DNA from: Mariniphaga sp964398855
GTDB lineage: Bacteria > Bacteroidota > Bacteroidia > Bacteroidales > Prolixibacteraceae
Length of the DNA: 64,000 bases
Direction of reading: 5' to 3'
NCBI GenBank assembly: GCA_964398855.1
Contig: CAYNOQ010000004.1
Location: 1 to 64,000, forward strand
Translations under genes and position numbers: made by a program
Notes under the pieces: generated by a model
Told to the model about the DNA's origin: nothing
Database searches by the model: none
What the model saw: only the letters and a program-made list of their open reading frames with translations
Shown here: positions 42,209-52,000 of the stretch, piece by piece
Position numbering within the stretch: position 1 is the stretch's first letter
Layout of the letters: each line of letters opens with the position of its first letter

Positions 42209-43183
42209 ATGAGTAAAATAAAATCCATTCGATTACCGATAGAGAAAGAACTAAAAGAGTTTGAAGCATATTTCAAAAACACGCTGAAAAGTGATATTCC
42301 CCTGTTGCATACTGTCTTAGATTTCCTTTACCGTGCCAAGGGAAAACAACTGCGCCCCATGTTCGTTTTTCTGTCTGCAAAAATACACGGGGAGACAAAC
42401 GAATATACCCGGCTCGCTGCTTGCTCCATCGAATTGCTTCATACCGGAACATTGGTTCATGATGATGTGGTTGATGAGTCCTATGAACGCCGGGGCGTAT
42501 TTTCAATCAATGCCCTGTGGCGCAATAAACTGGCTGTTCTCACAGGCGACTATATTCTGGCAAAAGGGCTAATGTTGCAGGCAGAACATGAAAAATTCAA
42601 TTTTCTGAAATTGATTTCCCGGGCAGTGCAGGAGATGAGCGAAGGAGAAATTCTTCAGATTAAAAAAAGCCGAAGGCTTAATATTAACGAGGCGGAATAT
42701 TTTGAAATCATTCGCAAAAAAACGGCTTCACTTATCGCTACAAGCATGGCTCTTGGAGCATCATCAGTTACCGGTGACCAGAAAATCATTGAAGAAATGT
42801 ATGAAATCGGACTGGATGCCGGTGTCGTTTTTCAGATTAAAGATGACATCTTTGATTATCAGCCTACCGGAATTATGGGAAAGCCAAGTGGGAACGACAT
42901 CAGAGAAAAGAAAATTACCCTGCCTTTGCTTTATGTTTTAAATAAGACATCAGCTGCCGAAAAGAAACGAATTCTCAGGCTGATAAAAAAGGGGAGCAAC
43001 GATCAGAAAATTATTGATGAACTTATTCAACTGGTAAGGGACCAGGGCGGTATCGACTATGCAAAGCAAAAGATGCATGAGATTAAAGAGAAAGCTTTAA
43101 AAAATCTCAACAAATTTCCGGAGAGTGATGCCCGCACCTCTTTAGCGGAATTAATAGAATATCTTGTCAGCCGCAAAAGATAG
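42209..43183 (+). CDS. Polyprenyl diphosphate synthase (long-chain trans type)
   Basis: Elongates farnesyl diphosphate with IPP to the side chain of quinones such as menaquinone. The first Asp-rich motif is HDDVVDES, the second is KDDIFDY, and GKQLRPMFVFLSAK is typical of the family. With the ATG at 42209 the protein has 324 residues, normal for this group; upstream in-frame starts (42086, 42158) add non-conserved hydrophobic sequence. Chain length cannot be set from sequence. The product would supply the quinone reduced by the nearby Na+-NQR, which is a functional inference only. Confidence 0.9.
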   Translation: MSKIKSIRLPIEKELKEFEAYFKNTLKSDIPLLHTVLDFLYRAKGKQLRPMFVFLSAKIHGETNEYTRLAACSIELLHTGTLVHDDVVDESYERRGVFSINALWRNKLAVLTGDYILAKGLMLQAEHEKFNFLKLISRAVQEMSEGEILQIKKSRRLNINEAEYFEIIRKKTASLIATSMALGASSVTGDQKIIEEMYEIGLDAGVVFQIKDDIFDYQPTGIMGKPSGNDIREKKITLPLLYVLNKTSAAEKKRILRLIKKGSNDQKIIDELIQLVRDQGGIDYAKQKMHEIKEKALKNLNKFPESDARTSLAELIEYLVSRKR

Positions 43184-43510
43184 TCTATTCAGGTGCCAAA
43201 AAGCCAAACGCAGATATTCAAAATTTTCATGTTTTGAGAGATTAACCTTTCGAGAATTTCAAAATAACCGGAGAGAGATAATTGAGAACAGAATTTATCT
43301 GGTTCCCTATAGAAGTATAAATTTCAGGAGCAGGGAACCCTGACAAACGAACTTCCTCGTTTGGGGCAGTCAACAAAAAACGACGTAACCCATATTCATT
43401 ACGCATGATTTTCAATTGTCCAAGCCCGACTGTATGAAAGAATTTTTCCTGTTCATGCAAATACGGTTTATCTAAATTATATCAAAAATACTGAATTCAA
43501 TTATAAAAAC
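43184..43510. other. Intergenic region without convincing gene
   Basis: A 72-codon minus-strand frame (43242-43460) is the only sizeable open frame. It has no recognisable domain, signal peptide or promoter, so I do not call it a gene. No repeats were seen. Confidence 0.45.
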
Positions 43511-43552
43511 ATATTAAAGAGGGTTACCGAATCCGGCAACCCTCTTTAATAT
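43506..43552 (-). terminator. Terminator of the nqr operon
   Basis: A 19-bp stem (43511-43529 with 43534-43552, one mismatch) and 4-base loop. On the minus strand it is followed by GTTTTTATAA. Confidence 0.88.
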
Positions 43553-43560
43553 TGGAAACA

Positions 43561-44823
43561 TCAGCTTCCAAAATCGTCATAAGCTACATTATCTTCGGGA
43601 ACGCCAAGATTGTAGAGCATTTTTTGCACGGCGTCGTTCATCATTGGCGGACCGCAAAGGTAGTAGTCTATCTCTTCCGGTTCATCGTGTTTACTCAGGT
43701 AGTTGTCATATATCACCTGATGAATAAATCCGGTAGGTCCGTCCCATTTATCGTCGGGAAGTGGCTCTGAAAGCGCCAGGTGAAATTCAAAATTATCGTA
43801 ATTCTTTTCGATTTCAAGGAACTGATCGTAATAGAACACCTCTTTCCATGATCGTGCTCCATACCAGAAAGAGACTTTTTTATTGCGCTCCTTTACCGTG
43901 TGGAAAAGATGAAAAAGATGCGAACGCATCGGAGCCATGCCCGCACCACCGCCTATAAACATCATCTCGTTATCATTCTCCTTCAGGAAAAACTCTCCGT
44001 AAGGACCGGAAATATCCACTTTATCGCCCGGTTTCAATGAAAAAATGAAGGATGAGCAGATACCCGGATTTACCTTTTTAAATGCATTGTTGGCACGATC
44101 CCACGGTGGTGTGGCAATACGGATATTCAGCATGATGATGTTGCCTTCGGCAGGATGATTTGCCATGGAATAGGCACGGAATGTAGGTTCTGAATTTTTC
44201 ATCTTTAGGTTGAACATGCCAAATTTTTCCCACTCATCGCGATATTTTTCATCAATATCCATAGAACTGAAATCAACTTCAATTTTGGGAACATCAATCT
44301 GAATATATCCGCCGGATTTGAAATTCAGGTTTTCTCCTTCGGGCAGTTTTACGACAAATTCTTTAATGAATGTTGCCACATTTCGATTCGAGACCACTTC
44401 ACATTCCCATTTCTTCACACCCAAAACTTCCTGTGGGATAACAATTTCAAGGTTATCCTTCACTTTCACCTGGCATGCTAACCGCCAGTTATCGTTTTGC
44501 TCTTTTCGGGTAAAAAAGTTGGTTTCGGTGGGTAAAATTGAACCACCGCCATTCATTACCTGGCACCGGCACATAGCGCATGTACCCCCGCCTCCGCAGG
44601 CAGAAGGAAGAAAAATCTTATGATTGCTCAATGTTGTCAGCAACGTGTTTCCCGGCTCAGCCTTAATCTCATGCTCCCCTTCGTTGATGCTGATCTGCAC
44701 TTCACCGGAAGGTATCAGTTTTTTCTTGGCATAGAGCAGGATTCCCACCAGCAGCACCGTAACGCTCAGGAAAACTGCCACACTGGCAACAATAACCGTT
44801 ATTTGTGTTGAAAGAATAAGCAT
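43561..44823 (-). CDS. nqrF: Na+-NQR subunit F
   Basis: The NADH-oxidising entry subunit of the Na+-pumping NADH:quinone oxidoreductase. It has one N-terminal transmembrane helix (about 8-30) and a 2Fe-2S ferredoxin domain with Cys76, Cys82, Cys85 and Cys117. The FAD/NADH reductase domain carries RAYSMANHP (FAD) and GGGAGMAPMRSH (NADH), ending in DDFGS. The 420-residue length is standard. It is the last gene of nqrABCDEF, 12 bases after nqrE, and is followed by a strong terminator. Confidence 0.96.
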   Translation of the reverse strand: MLILSTQITVIVASVAVFLSVTVLLVGILLYAKKKLIPSGEVQISINEGEHEIKAEPGNTLLTTLSNHKIFLPSACGGGGTCAMCRCQVMNGGGSILPTETNFFTRKEQNDNWRLACQVKVKDNLEIVIPQEVLGVKKWECEVVSNRNVATFIKEFVVKLPEGENLNFKSGGYIQIDVPKIEVDFSSMDIDEKYRDEWEKFGMFNLKMKNSEPTFRAYSMANHPAEGNIIMLNIRIATPPWDRANNAFKKVNPGICSSFIFSLKPGDKVDISGPYGEFFLKENDNEMMFIGGGAGMAPMRSHLFHLFHTVKERNKKVSFWYGARSWKEVFYYDQFLEIEKNYDNFEFHLALSEPLPDDKWDGPTGFIHQVIYDNYLSKHDEPEEIDYYLCGPPMMNDAVQKMLYNLGVPEDNVAYDDFGS

Positions 44824-44835
44824 TGAAAATGTATT

Positions 44836-45453
44836 TTATAATTTTATTCCCATAAATCCCATGAAAGCCAGCCCCATAAGCCCGGTAACAATAAAAGTTA
44901 CGCCTAATCCGCGCAGCGGAGCCGGCACGTTGGAATATTGTATTTTTTCACGAATTGCAGCAATGCCGATAATTGCCAGAAGCCATCCGATGCCAGAGCC
45001 AAGCCCGTAAACAGTTGCTTCTGCCACATTCAGAAACGCTTTCTGCTGCATGAACAGAGAACCGCCCAAAATAGCGCAGTTCACCGCAATCAGCGGCAGA
45101 AATATTCCTAATTGATTATAGAGTGCCGGCGTGAATTTTTCCACAACCATCTCAACTAACTGCACAATGGACGCAATCACGGCAATAAACATGATAAAAG
45201 AGAGAAAACTGAGATCCACATCGGCAAGTCCGGGACTCAGCCACACTAACGCACCTTCCTTTAGTACATAATTCTCAAGCAGATAATCAACCGGCAGGGT
45301 GATAGCCAGAACAAAAGTTACCGCTATACCTAATCCCATTGCCGTTTTCACTGTTTTTGAAACTGCCAGATAAGAACACATGCCCAGAAAATAGGCAAAA
45401 ATCATGTTCTCTATAAAAATTGATTTGATAAATATATTAATCAGATTTTCCAT
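44836..45453 (-). CDS. nqrE: Na+-NQR subunit E
   Basis: A 205-residue integral membrane subunit with six hydrophobic helices, homologous to NqrD and RnfA. Landmarks are FLGMCSYLAVSK with the conserved Cys near the first helix, and LPLIAVNCAILGGSLF with the second Cys. The two Cys sites in NqrD/NqrE are known to hold an intramembrane iron centre. It lies 18 bases after nqrD. Confidence 0.95.
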   Translation of the reverse strand: MENLINIFIKSIFIENMIFAYFLGMCSYLAVSKTVKTAMGLGIAVTFVLAITLPVDYLLENYVLKEGALVWLSPGLADVDLSFLSFIMFIAVIASIVQLVEMVVEKFTPALYNQLGIFLPLIAVNCAILGGSLFMQQKAFLNVAEATVYGLGSGIGWLLAIIGIAAIREKIQYSNVPAPLRGLGVTFIVTGLMGLAFMGFMGIKL

Positions 45454-45471
45454 ATCATCATTTTTTGCCGG

Positions 45472-46116
45472 TTAATCTTCAATTAATTTACGGTTGCGGC
45501 TACGCTGCACCCAAATTATAATACCGATGGTAATCAGCGCCATCGGAGGTAAAATCATCATCCCGTTATTTTCATAAAATCCGCCGTTGGCAACATACCA
45601 GCTGTCGGGGATAACCCGGAATCCGTAAATTGATCCGGAACCAAACAGCTCACGAAAGAAGCCGACAATGATAAGAATAACGCCATAACCCGCTGCATTG
45701 CCCACTCCGTCGAGAAACGACGGCCAGGGGCGGTTTCCCAGGGCAAACGCCTCAATTCTCCCCATGATGATACAGTTGGTAATAATCAGCCCGACGAAAA
45801 CCGAAAGCTGCTTACTCACATCATACACATAGGCTTTCAGCACCTGGTCAACCAAAATAACCAGCATTGCAACAATCACAAGCTGCACGATAATCCGTAT
45901 CCGGTTGGGAATGCTGTTTCGTATAAGTGAAATGATAATATTTGAAAAACCAATCACCGCCATAACCGAAATGGTCATCACAATGGATGGTTTTAATTGT
46001 GCCGTTACCGCAAGCGCCGAACAGATACCCAAAACCTGTACGGTAATCGGGTTGCTGTCATTCAGCGGATCAGTCAGTAACTTCAGATTCTTTCTTGAAA
46101 AAAGTGGTTCGCTCAT
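45472..46116 (-). CDS. nqrD: Na+-NQR subunit D
   Basis: A 214-residue integral membrane subunit related to NqrE/RnfE. Signature elements are NPITVQVLGICSALAVT with one conserved Cys and VGLIITNCIIMGRIEAFA with the other. Together with NqrE it forms the pseudo-symmetric iron-binding core and part of the Na+ path. It lies 6 bases after nqrC, so translation is probably coupled. Confidence 0.95.
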   Translation of the reverse strand: MSEPLFSRKNLKLLTDPLNDSNPITVQVLGICSALAVTAQLKPSIVMTISVMAVIGFSNIIISLIRNSIPNRIRIIVQLVIVAMLVILVDQVLKAYVYDVSKQLSVFVGLIITNCIIMGRIEAFALGNRPWPSFLDGVGNAAGYGVILIIVGFFRELFGSGSIYGFRVIPDSWYVANGGFYENNGMMILPPMALITIGIIIWVQRSRNRKLIED

Positions 46117-46122
46117 TGCAAT

Positions 46123-46821
46123 TTATTTAATCTTTAATAAGAATTCCTTATAACTGGTGAAATCTGCCAAAAGCATATCTTCCAGACCCTTGCTGGTAAT
46201 AGTACCGCCTGACACACCGTCAACACTGTGATCTGCAGGCGCATTCTGTCCTGTTTTCTTAACAGTTATCGAAACAAGTTTGCCGGAATCGTCAAAAAGT
46301 TTTTTCCCTTTAAATTCCTTCTGAAACTCGCCGGTTGAAATTTCGGCGCCAAGCCCGGGTGTTTCCCCCTCGTGATCGAAAAAAGCGCCATAAATTATAT
46401 CCATGTCTTCATTCAGTGAAACAAAACCCCATATTGGTCCCCACAGTCCGGCGCCATACATTGGGAAAATGTATTTCAAACCATTTTCGGTTTCACACTC
46501 AAACACAGGCAGATTCCGTTCTGCAACCGGTTTTGACTTTTCCCTTTTCAGGTCAACATCAAATGCATTCACCCCGTCAATCCGTTCTCCTTTTGAATCT
46601 ACAACATACTGGTTCTTAATATTACTTTCATAAAGTTCCTCGGTATTATCCACAGTGGATATAATGTTGACAGAAGCCAGAATATTCTGCTTCTTTTCGA
46701 TTTCAAAATTTCGGGTTTGCATCGGTTTCAGCGACATTGCAACTGCGGCAAGCACGGCAGCCACAAGAACAACCATCACTGATGCATAAATAAATGTATA
46801 TATATTACTATTCCTGTCCAT
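46123..46821 (-). CDS. nqrC: Na+-NQR subunit C
   Basis: A periplasm-facing flavoprotein with one N-terminal TM helix (about 10-30). The FMN attachment motif is S204-G-G-T207-I-T, where Thr207 should carry FMN as a phosphoester added by ApbE; the usual Ala before the Thr is Gly here. Length is 232 residues from ATG 46821; a TTG two codons upstream is rejected. It lies 17 bases after nqrB. Confidence 0.94.
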   Translation of the reverse strand: MDRNSNIYTFIYASVMVVLVAAVLAAVAMSLKPMQTRNFEIEKKQNILASVNIISTVDNTEELYESNIKNQYVVDSKGERIDGVNAFDVDLKREKSKPVAERNLPVFECETENGLKYIFPMYGAGLWGPIWGFVSLNEDMDIIYGAFFDHEGETPGLGAEISTGEFQKEFKGKKLFDDSGKLVSITVKKTGQNAPADHSVDGVSGGTITSKGLEDMLLADFTSYKEFLLKIK

Positions 46822-46838
46822 AATCAATATTTTTTCAA

Positions 46839-47996
46839 TTACACGGAAAGTTTTGCACGCTTAAGCCGTCGGCTGATGTGTCCCTGCACAACGTAGTAGT
46901 CAACAAGCGGCGCAAAAGTGTTCATCAAAAGAATGGCAAGCATCATTCCTTCGGGATAGGCAGGGTTCACTACCCGGATGATGATAGCCAGAACACCAAT
47001 GAGAAAACCGTAAATCCATTTTCCCTTTTCTGTTTGTGCGGCTGAAACCGGATCGGTTGCCATAAACACAGTTCCAAAGGCAAATCCGCCAATGATCAGA
47101 TGTTGCCAGAATGGAAGTTCCATCAATGGATTAACGGCAAAAATATTAAATATCAATCCTGCAACTAATCCTCCGGCAACCGTGGAAACCATAATTTTCC
47201 AGCTCCCTATTCCGGTGATTATCAGAATAACTGCGCCGATTAAAATCGCAAAAACCGATGTTTCACCAATTGAGCCGGGCATAAATCCCCAAAAAGCATC
47301 GGCAATACTGAGATTAAAATCCCCTGCCCCGATATCTGCCAGCGCAGTCGCACCGGAAAAACCGTCAACCGGAATATCATTTTCTGCAATGGGCACCCAG
47401 ACTGAATTGCCCGACATGTATGCCGGATATGCAAAAAAGAGAAAAGCACGGGCTACAAGTGCCGGATTCCACACATTCATTCCTGTGCCGCCAAAAACTT
47501 CCTTTCCGAAAATCACGGCAAAAGCGGTGGCAATTGCAATCATCCAAAGCGGAGTTTCAACGGGCATAATCAGCGGAATCAGCATTCCTGAAACCAAAAA
47601 TCCTTCGTTGATCTCATGTCCGCGCATCTGGGCAAAGGCGAATTCGATTCCAAGTCCGACAACATAGGAAACAATAACTATCGGTAGCACTTTCAGAAAT
47701 CCGTAGAAAAACAATTCGACAAAACCTGTTGAAGCCAGCTCTCCGATTGCCTTAAAATGCTGAAAACCGACATTATACATTCCAAACAGCAAAGACGGTA
47801 TCAGCGCTAAAACCACGATGGACATGGTTCGCTTCATGTCTATATAGTCGTGGATGTGCGTGCCGGTTTTTGAAGTGTGCTTAGGCACATACAAAAAAGT
47901 GAAGAACCCGTCATGCAAAGATTGCAGCCAATGGTATTTGGCTCCTTTCTGTACGTAGGGTTCGGTTCTTTCAAAAAAATCCTTTAAAAATTTCAT
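46839..47996 (-). CDS. nqrB: Na+-NQR subunit B
   Basis: The large membrane subunit (385 residues) that holds covalent FMN, riboflavin and the quinone site and forms the main Na+ channel. About ten hydrophobic helices are seen. The FMN motif D211-G-F-S-G-A-T217 is a perfect ApbE target. It lies 31 bases after nqrA. Confidence 0.95.
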   Translation of the reverse strand: MKFLKDFFERTEPYVQKGAKYHWLQSLHDGFFTFLYVPKHTSKTGTHIHDYIDMKRTMSIVVLALIPSLLFGMYNVGFQHFKAIGELASTGFVELFFYGFLKVLPIVIVSYVVGLGIEFAFAQMRGHEINEGFLVSGMLIPLIMPVETPLWMIAIATAFAVIFGKEVFGGTGMNVWNPALVARAFLFFAYPAYMSGNSVWVPIAENDIPVDGFSGATALADIGAGDFNLSIADAFWGFMPGSIGETSVFAILIGAVILIITGIGSWKIMVSTVAGGLVAGLIFNIFAVNPLMELPFWQHLIIGGFAFGTVFMATDPVSAAQTEKGKWIYGFLIGVLAIIIRVVNPAYPEGMMLAILLMNTFAPLVDYYVVQGHISRRLKRAKLSV

Positions 47997-48027
47997 CTGA
48001 ATCAGACTGTATTATATTTCTTAATAA

Positions 48028-49374
48028 TTATCCAAGCTCCTTAATCATAGTATTGATTCCGGTTCGTAAAATGCTCTGCACCTTGATTTTTGACGTGCAG
48101 ACATATTCACACAGTGCGAAATCCTCTTCAATGACTTCGTATAGCCCCAACTGCTCCATTTTATCCACATCATTTGCCAAAATGGCTTTCAGCAGAAAAA
48201 CAGGAAAAACATTCATGGGAACAACCTTTTCATATTGTCCCGACATCACAAATGCACGCTCACCCCCGTTCATGTTTGCATTGAGTTCATACTCTTTTTT
48301 CGGAAATAGAGATGAGAGAAAGGTTTTTGATGCGCTGAATTTGTCCACCCCCGGAGCAGCCCATCCAAGCAGCTCATAATCATTCCCTTCGGGAATAACA
48401 CTGATTTGAGAATCGTAAAATCCGACATAGCTTATCGGATTCACTCTTGTTCCCGTCAGCACATTTCCGCTGATTATCCGCTGTTTGTAAGGCGATTTTT
48501 TCAAATGTCCTTTGGTTATTTCAGAAACCTGAGTACCCAACAAAGTCTGAAAATATTTGGGTTTTTCCACTTCTGAGCCGGTTAAAGCAAATATTTTGGT
48601 AAAATCTGTTTTCCCTGTTTCAAACAATCTGCCGATGAAAAGCACATCCTGCGGATTGATTGTCCAAATCACTTCCCCTTTGTTCAGCGGTGAAATATGG
48701 TGAATTTGCACACCCACGTTTCCTGCCGGATGCGGACCTGCAAATGTATGGTACTCAACATTTTTAATGTTCCCAAACACCGACTTTTCGCTCAGTCCCA
48801 AAAATACTTTTCCGGTGGTCAGCCTGCTGAGTGCATTGATTCCTGTTTGAAAAGTACCCATCTGCCCTTCTAAAATAAAATTATAGTCGGGCGCAAGCGG
48901 AGCTGTGTCAAACGTGGATATGAAAATAGCTTTTGGCTGATCATCGGGCGAAGCGACAATGCCGTACGGACGACGTTTGATAAAGGGCCACAAACCGCTT
49001 TTCAAAAGGTTCTCCTTTACCACTTCAGTAGTGAGCTTCAACGGGTCTCCCGACTCAAATTCCACAAAACCTGCCTGAGAATCTGTTTCAATCACCACTT
49101 CCAAAATGCGTCTGCGTTCACCTAAATTAACCGAGGAAACTTTTCCGCCAAACGGTGCGGTGAAAACCACCTCCGGATGATACTTGTTGTAAAATAATGC
49201 ATCTCCCGCTTTTACCTCAGCACCGGGTTTTACGCTCATTTTTGGGGTCAGACCGGGAAAATCCGTTGGCTTCAATGCAACAACAGCGGGAAAGGGCAGA
49301 GTCTCAAGAACTGTTTCAGCCGTACCTTTCAACTTTATATCCAACCCTCTCCTTAATTTTATGACTTCTGACAT
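48028..49374 (-). CDS. nqrA: Na+-NQR subunit A
   Basis: A cytoplasmic-side subunit of 448 residues, first gene of nqrABCDEF. The N terminus VIKLRRGLDIKLKG and later MSVKPGAEVKAGDALFYNK (a barrel-sandwich segment) are typical, as is GPHPAGNVGVQIHHISPLNK. I start at ATG 49374; a TTG three codons upstream is less likely. The whole operon is compact, with spacers of 31 bases or less, and runs from one promoter to one terminator. Confidence 0.95.
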   Translation of the reverse strand: MSEVIKLRRGLDIKLKGTAETVLETLPFPAVVALKPTDFPGLTPKMSVKPGAEVKAGDALFYNKYHPEVVFTAPFGGKVSSVNLGERRRILEVVIETDSQAGFVEFESGDPLKLTTEVVKENLLKSGLWPFIKRRPYGIVASPDDQPKAIFISTFDTAPLAPDYNFILEGQMGTFQTGINALSRLTTGKVFLGLSEKSVFGNIKNVEYHTFAGPHPAGNVGVQIHHISPLNKGEVIWTINPQDVLFIGRLFETGKTDFTKIFALTGSEVEKPKYFQTLLGTQVSEITKGHLKKSPYKQRIISGNVLTGTRVNPISYVGFYDSQISVIPEGNDYELLGWAAPGVDKFSASKTFLSSLFPKKEYELNANMNGGERAFVMSGQYEKVVPMNVFPVFLLKAILANDVDKMEQLGLYEVIEEDFALCEYVCTSKIKVQSILRTGINTMIKELG

Positions 49375-49406
49375 TGTAATCAAGAATAGTGTTAATTTAA
49401 AGCTTG

Positions 49407-49414
49407 CAAAAATA
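49407..49414 (-). promoter_or_regulatory. Promoter -7 element of the nqr operon
   Basis: TATTTTTG on the minus strand, 33 bases ahead of the nqrA ATG. A weak -33 match (TTGTG) lies about 18 bases further upstream. The remaining intergenic space to 49670 holds the divergent promoter of the plug gene. Confidence 0.5.
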
Positions 49415-49583
49415 AATAATATATTCGCTTTTCACAATCAGAGCGCTGCAAAAGTGTAAACTTTCGGCAATAAAAACATGCTAATATATTTTATTAGGTG
49501 CACCGTACTCTGATACAGTCTCTTTTCAAATAAAAACAGTTCATTAAGATTAAAATTCCTTTTTTTACGTTAATTTGATGAAA

Positions 49584-49630
49584 TGGCGGTGAAATGTTTA
49601 TTTGGAATAGCCGCCAAAAATGTAAATTTG
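49584..49630 (+). promoter_or_regulatory. Promoter of T9SS plug gene with flanking inverted repeat
   Basis: TTTG (-33, 49601-49604) and TAAATTTG (-7, 49623-49630) are spaced by 18 bases. An inverted repeat TGGCGG (49584-49589) / CCGCCA (49611-49616) straddles the -33 element and could be an operator. Confidence 0.6.
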
Positions 49631-49670
49631 CGAAACATTTGATTAATTCCTTTTAGGTAAACATCTGAAT

Positions 49671-50954
49671 ATGAATAAAGTATTTTTATTTCTTGTTTTA
49701 TCCATCCCAATTATTTCTTCTGGAAGCACTCAGGATGGCAACTACTATTACGAAAATGCTGTATATGATGAAAATATAAAAACCGTGCTGATGTACCGGG
49801 ACGGATTTGAATTATCCAATCCGATTTGGGAAATGGGCGAAGAAATTCCCCTGATTTTGAAATTTGACGATCTTTCGGGTGACGTTAAGGATTATTACTA
49901 CACCATCATCCATTGCGATGCCGACTGGAACGAAAGTTTTATTCCGCAAAGCGATTACATTGAAGGTTTTACGGAATATGTCATTAATGATTTTGCCCGC
50001 TCTTTCAATACAACATTCAAATATGTGAACTACCGGATATACCTGCCCAATGAAAACATGGGTTTTAAACTATCAGGAAATTATGCGCTGGTTGTTTATG
50101 AAAACGGAGACCGTGAGAACATCGTGCTTACCAAACGGTTTCACGTCGTGGAGCCGCTTGTTTCGGTTGAAGGTACGGTTCACCGTGCCACGCTCGATGC
50201 ATTCAAAGGCGAAAACCACGAGGTGGATTTCACGGTTTTTCACGACAATTTACCTATTGACAATCCGCAGCAGGAAGTAAAAGTGGTGATTACGCAAAAC
50301 AACCGTTGGGACAATGCCATACGCAATCTGAAACCGCTTTTTATCCGCAATCGGGCATTGATTTACGATTATAACCGCGAAAATGTTTTCCCTGCCGGAA
50401 ATGAATTCAGATATTTCGATAACCGGACAAACCGCGTCAATGGGGAGAATATACTTGCAACTGATTTCCACAGACCCTATTTTCACAAAACGGTGATGAC
50501 CGATGAAATCAGAAGCAACCGGCGCTATTTTGAATATGAAGAGATGAACGGCAAGTTTGTAGTGGAAAGCCAGGACAGGGAAGTTGAAGATTTTGACACC
50601 GAATGTGATTACACATTTGTCCACTTTACACTGCCGATGGAATCCGTTCTGTTAGGCGGAACAGTGAATGTTTTTGGCGCGCTAAACTATTGGAATGCAA
50701 ACAAAACCAATGAAATGACATGGAATTTCGATACCGGCGTTTACGAACTGACACTTCTTTTAAAACAGGGATACTACAACTATATGTATGTGTATGTTCC
50801 CGGCGGCTCACACGTTGCCGACCATAAAAACATAGAAGGCAGCTACTGGCAAACCGAAAATGACTACCAGATTTTTGTCTATTTCCGGGAAATGAGCAGC
50901 AGATACGACAGGCTTGTCGGTTACCGGCAGCTCAACTCAAAATTTAATCGCTGA
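49671..50954 (+). CDS. Type IX secretion system plug protein (DUF5103)
   Basis: A 427-residue exported protein with an N-terminal signal peptide (about 1-20). The DUF5103 signature appears as YYYENAVYDENIKTVLMYRD near the start, then YYYTIIHCDADWNES and GFTEYVINDF. Members of this family plug the lateral opening of the giant SprA/Sov translocon of the type IX secretion system. No other T9SS gene lies in the window, as usual for this dispersed system. The 3' end is 25 bases ahead of the apbE ATG, so the two are probably co-transcribed. It supports a Bacteroidota host. Confidence 0.85.
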   Translation: MNKVFLFLVLSIPIISSGSTQDGNYYYENAVYDENIKTVLMYRDGFELSNPIWEMGEEIPLILKFDDLSGDVKDYYYTIIHCDADWNESFIPQSDYIEGFTEYVINDFARSFNTTFKYVNYRIYLPNENMGFKLSGNYALVVYENGDRENIVLTKRFHVVEPLVSVEGTVHRATLDAFKGENHEVDFTVFHDNLPIDNPQQEVKVVITQNNRWDNAIRNLKPLFIRNRALIYDYNRENVFPAGNEFRYFDNRTNRVNGENILATDFHRPYFHKTVMTDEIRSNRRYFEYEEMNGKFVVESQDREVEDFDTECDYTFVHFTLPMESVLLGGTVNVFGALNYWNANKTNEMTWNFDTGVYELTLLLKQGYYNYMYVYVPGGSHVADHKNIEGSYWQTENDYQIFVYFREMSSRYDRLVGYRQLNSKFNR

Positions 50955-50979
50955 CAATTTCAGAATCAATCCGCAAAAA

Positions 50980-51978
50980 ATGAGATATAATTACCTGCTT
51001 GTCATAATCTGTTTTGCGCTGCTGTTTTCATGCAGTCAGCCTGCAAAATATATCTACAACGAAGGGCGCATTTACGGAACCTACTATCATGTTGTGTATG
51101 AGCACCCAAATGGAGATGATATTCATTCTGAAATTCAGAAAAAACTGGACGAATACAACAAAATTTTCTCAACATTTGATTCTACTTCGGTGATTTCAAA
51201 AATCAACAACAACAAGCCGGTGGCGCCAGACGAAATTTTTCTGAAATGTTACAACCGCTCCATGGAAATTTCTGCACTCACCGGTGGCGCTTTCGACATA
51301 ACGGCAGGTCCGATGGTAAATGCCTGGGGGTTTGGCCCCGAAGACAAAACGAAAATGACTCCGAAAAAAATTGACAGTCTGAAAGCGATAACCGGCTACA
51401 CAAAAGTGAAACTGGTAAACGGGAAGATCGAAAAGGAAAATCCGGAAATGAAACTCGACATGAATGCCATAGCCAAAGGTTTTACTTCCGACCTGATTGG
51501 TGATTTACTGAAAGAGGCAGGCTGCAAAAACTTTATGGTAGAAATTGGCGGCGAAGTGGTTGCCAAAGGAGTTAACGAAAAAGGGCGCATCTGGACCATC
51601 GGCATCAGTAAACCTGAAGAGACCGTATTGTTTGCATCAAACGAATTGCAGGCAAAAGTGCAGTTGCCGGACAATGCGCTGGCAACTTCGGGAAATTACC
51701 GGAATTTCTATGTGGAAGACGGGAAAAAATATGCGCACACCATCGATCCCAAAACAGGATATCCCGTGCAGCACAGTCTTTTAAGCACAACGGTTATTGC
51801 AGACAACTGCATGGATGCAGATGCATTTGCCACTGCATTTATGGTACTCGGACTTGAAAAATCAATCGAAATATCCCAAAAGAATCCCAACCTGAAAGTC
51901 TATTTTATTTACGCCGGCGAAGATGGTGAAAACCGGATTTATTTCAGTCCGAGTTTTAAAGAGCACCTGATTCTGTAA
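50980..51978 (+). CDS. apbE: FAD:protein FMN transferase ApbE (lipoprotein)
   Basis: Transfers FMN from FAD to Thr in target flavoproteins outside the cytoplasm. The lipobox LFSC gives lipidated Cys18. Motifs GGAFDITAGPMVNAWGFGP, DMNAIAKGF, EIGGEVVAKG, and HTIDPKTGYPV with DADAFATAF are all intact. The ATG at 50980 keeps the signal peptide at the N terminus; an upstream in-frame ATG (50914) lies inside the plug gene and would bury it. Its expected clients, NqrB and NqrC, are encoded 1.6 kb away on the opposite strand. Confidence 0.93.
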   Translation: MRYNYLLVIICFALLFSCSQPAKYIYNEGRIYGTYYHVVYEHPNGDDIHSEIQKKLDEYNKIFSTFDSTSVISKINNNKPVAPDEIFLKCYNRSMEISALTGGAFDITAGPMVNAWGFGPEDKTKMTPKKIDSLKAITGYTKVKLVNGKIEKENPEMKLDMNAIAKGFTSDLIGDLLKEAGCKNFMVEIGGEVVAKGVNEKGRIWTIGISKPEETVLFASNELQAKVQLPDNALATSGNYRNFYVEDGKKYAHTIDPKTGYPVQHSLLSTTVIADNCMDADAFATAFMVLGLEKSIEISQKNPNLKVYFIYAGEDGENRIYFSPSFKEHLIL

Positions 51979-52000
51979 TTTTTGAGGGAAACGGATTAAT

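Noticed and set aside
43242..43460. 72-codon minus-strand frame between the polyprenyl synthase and nqrF
   Set aside because: No recognisable domain, promoter or ribosome-binding site; could be real but nothing supports it.
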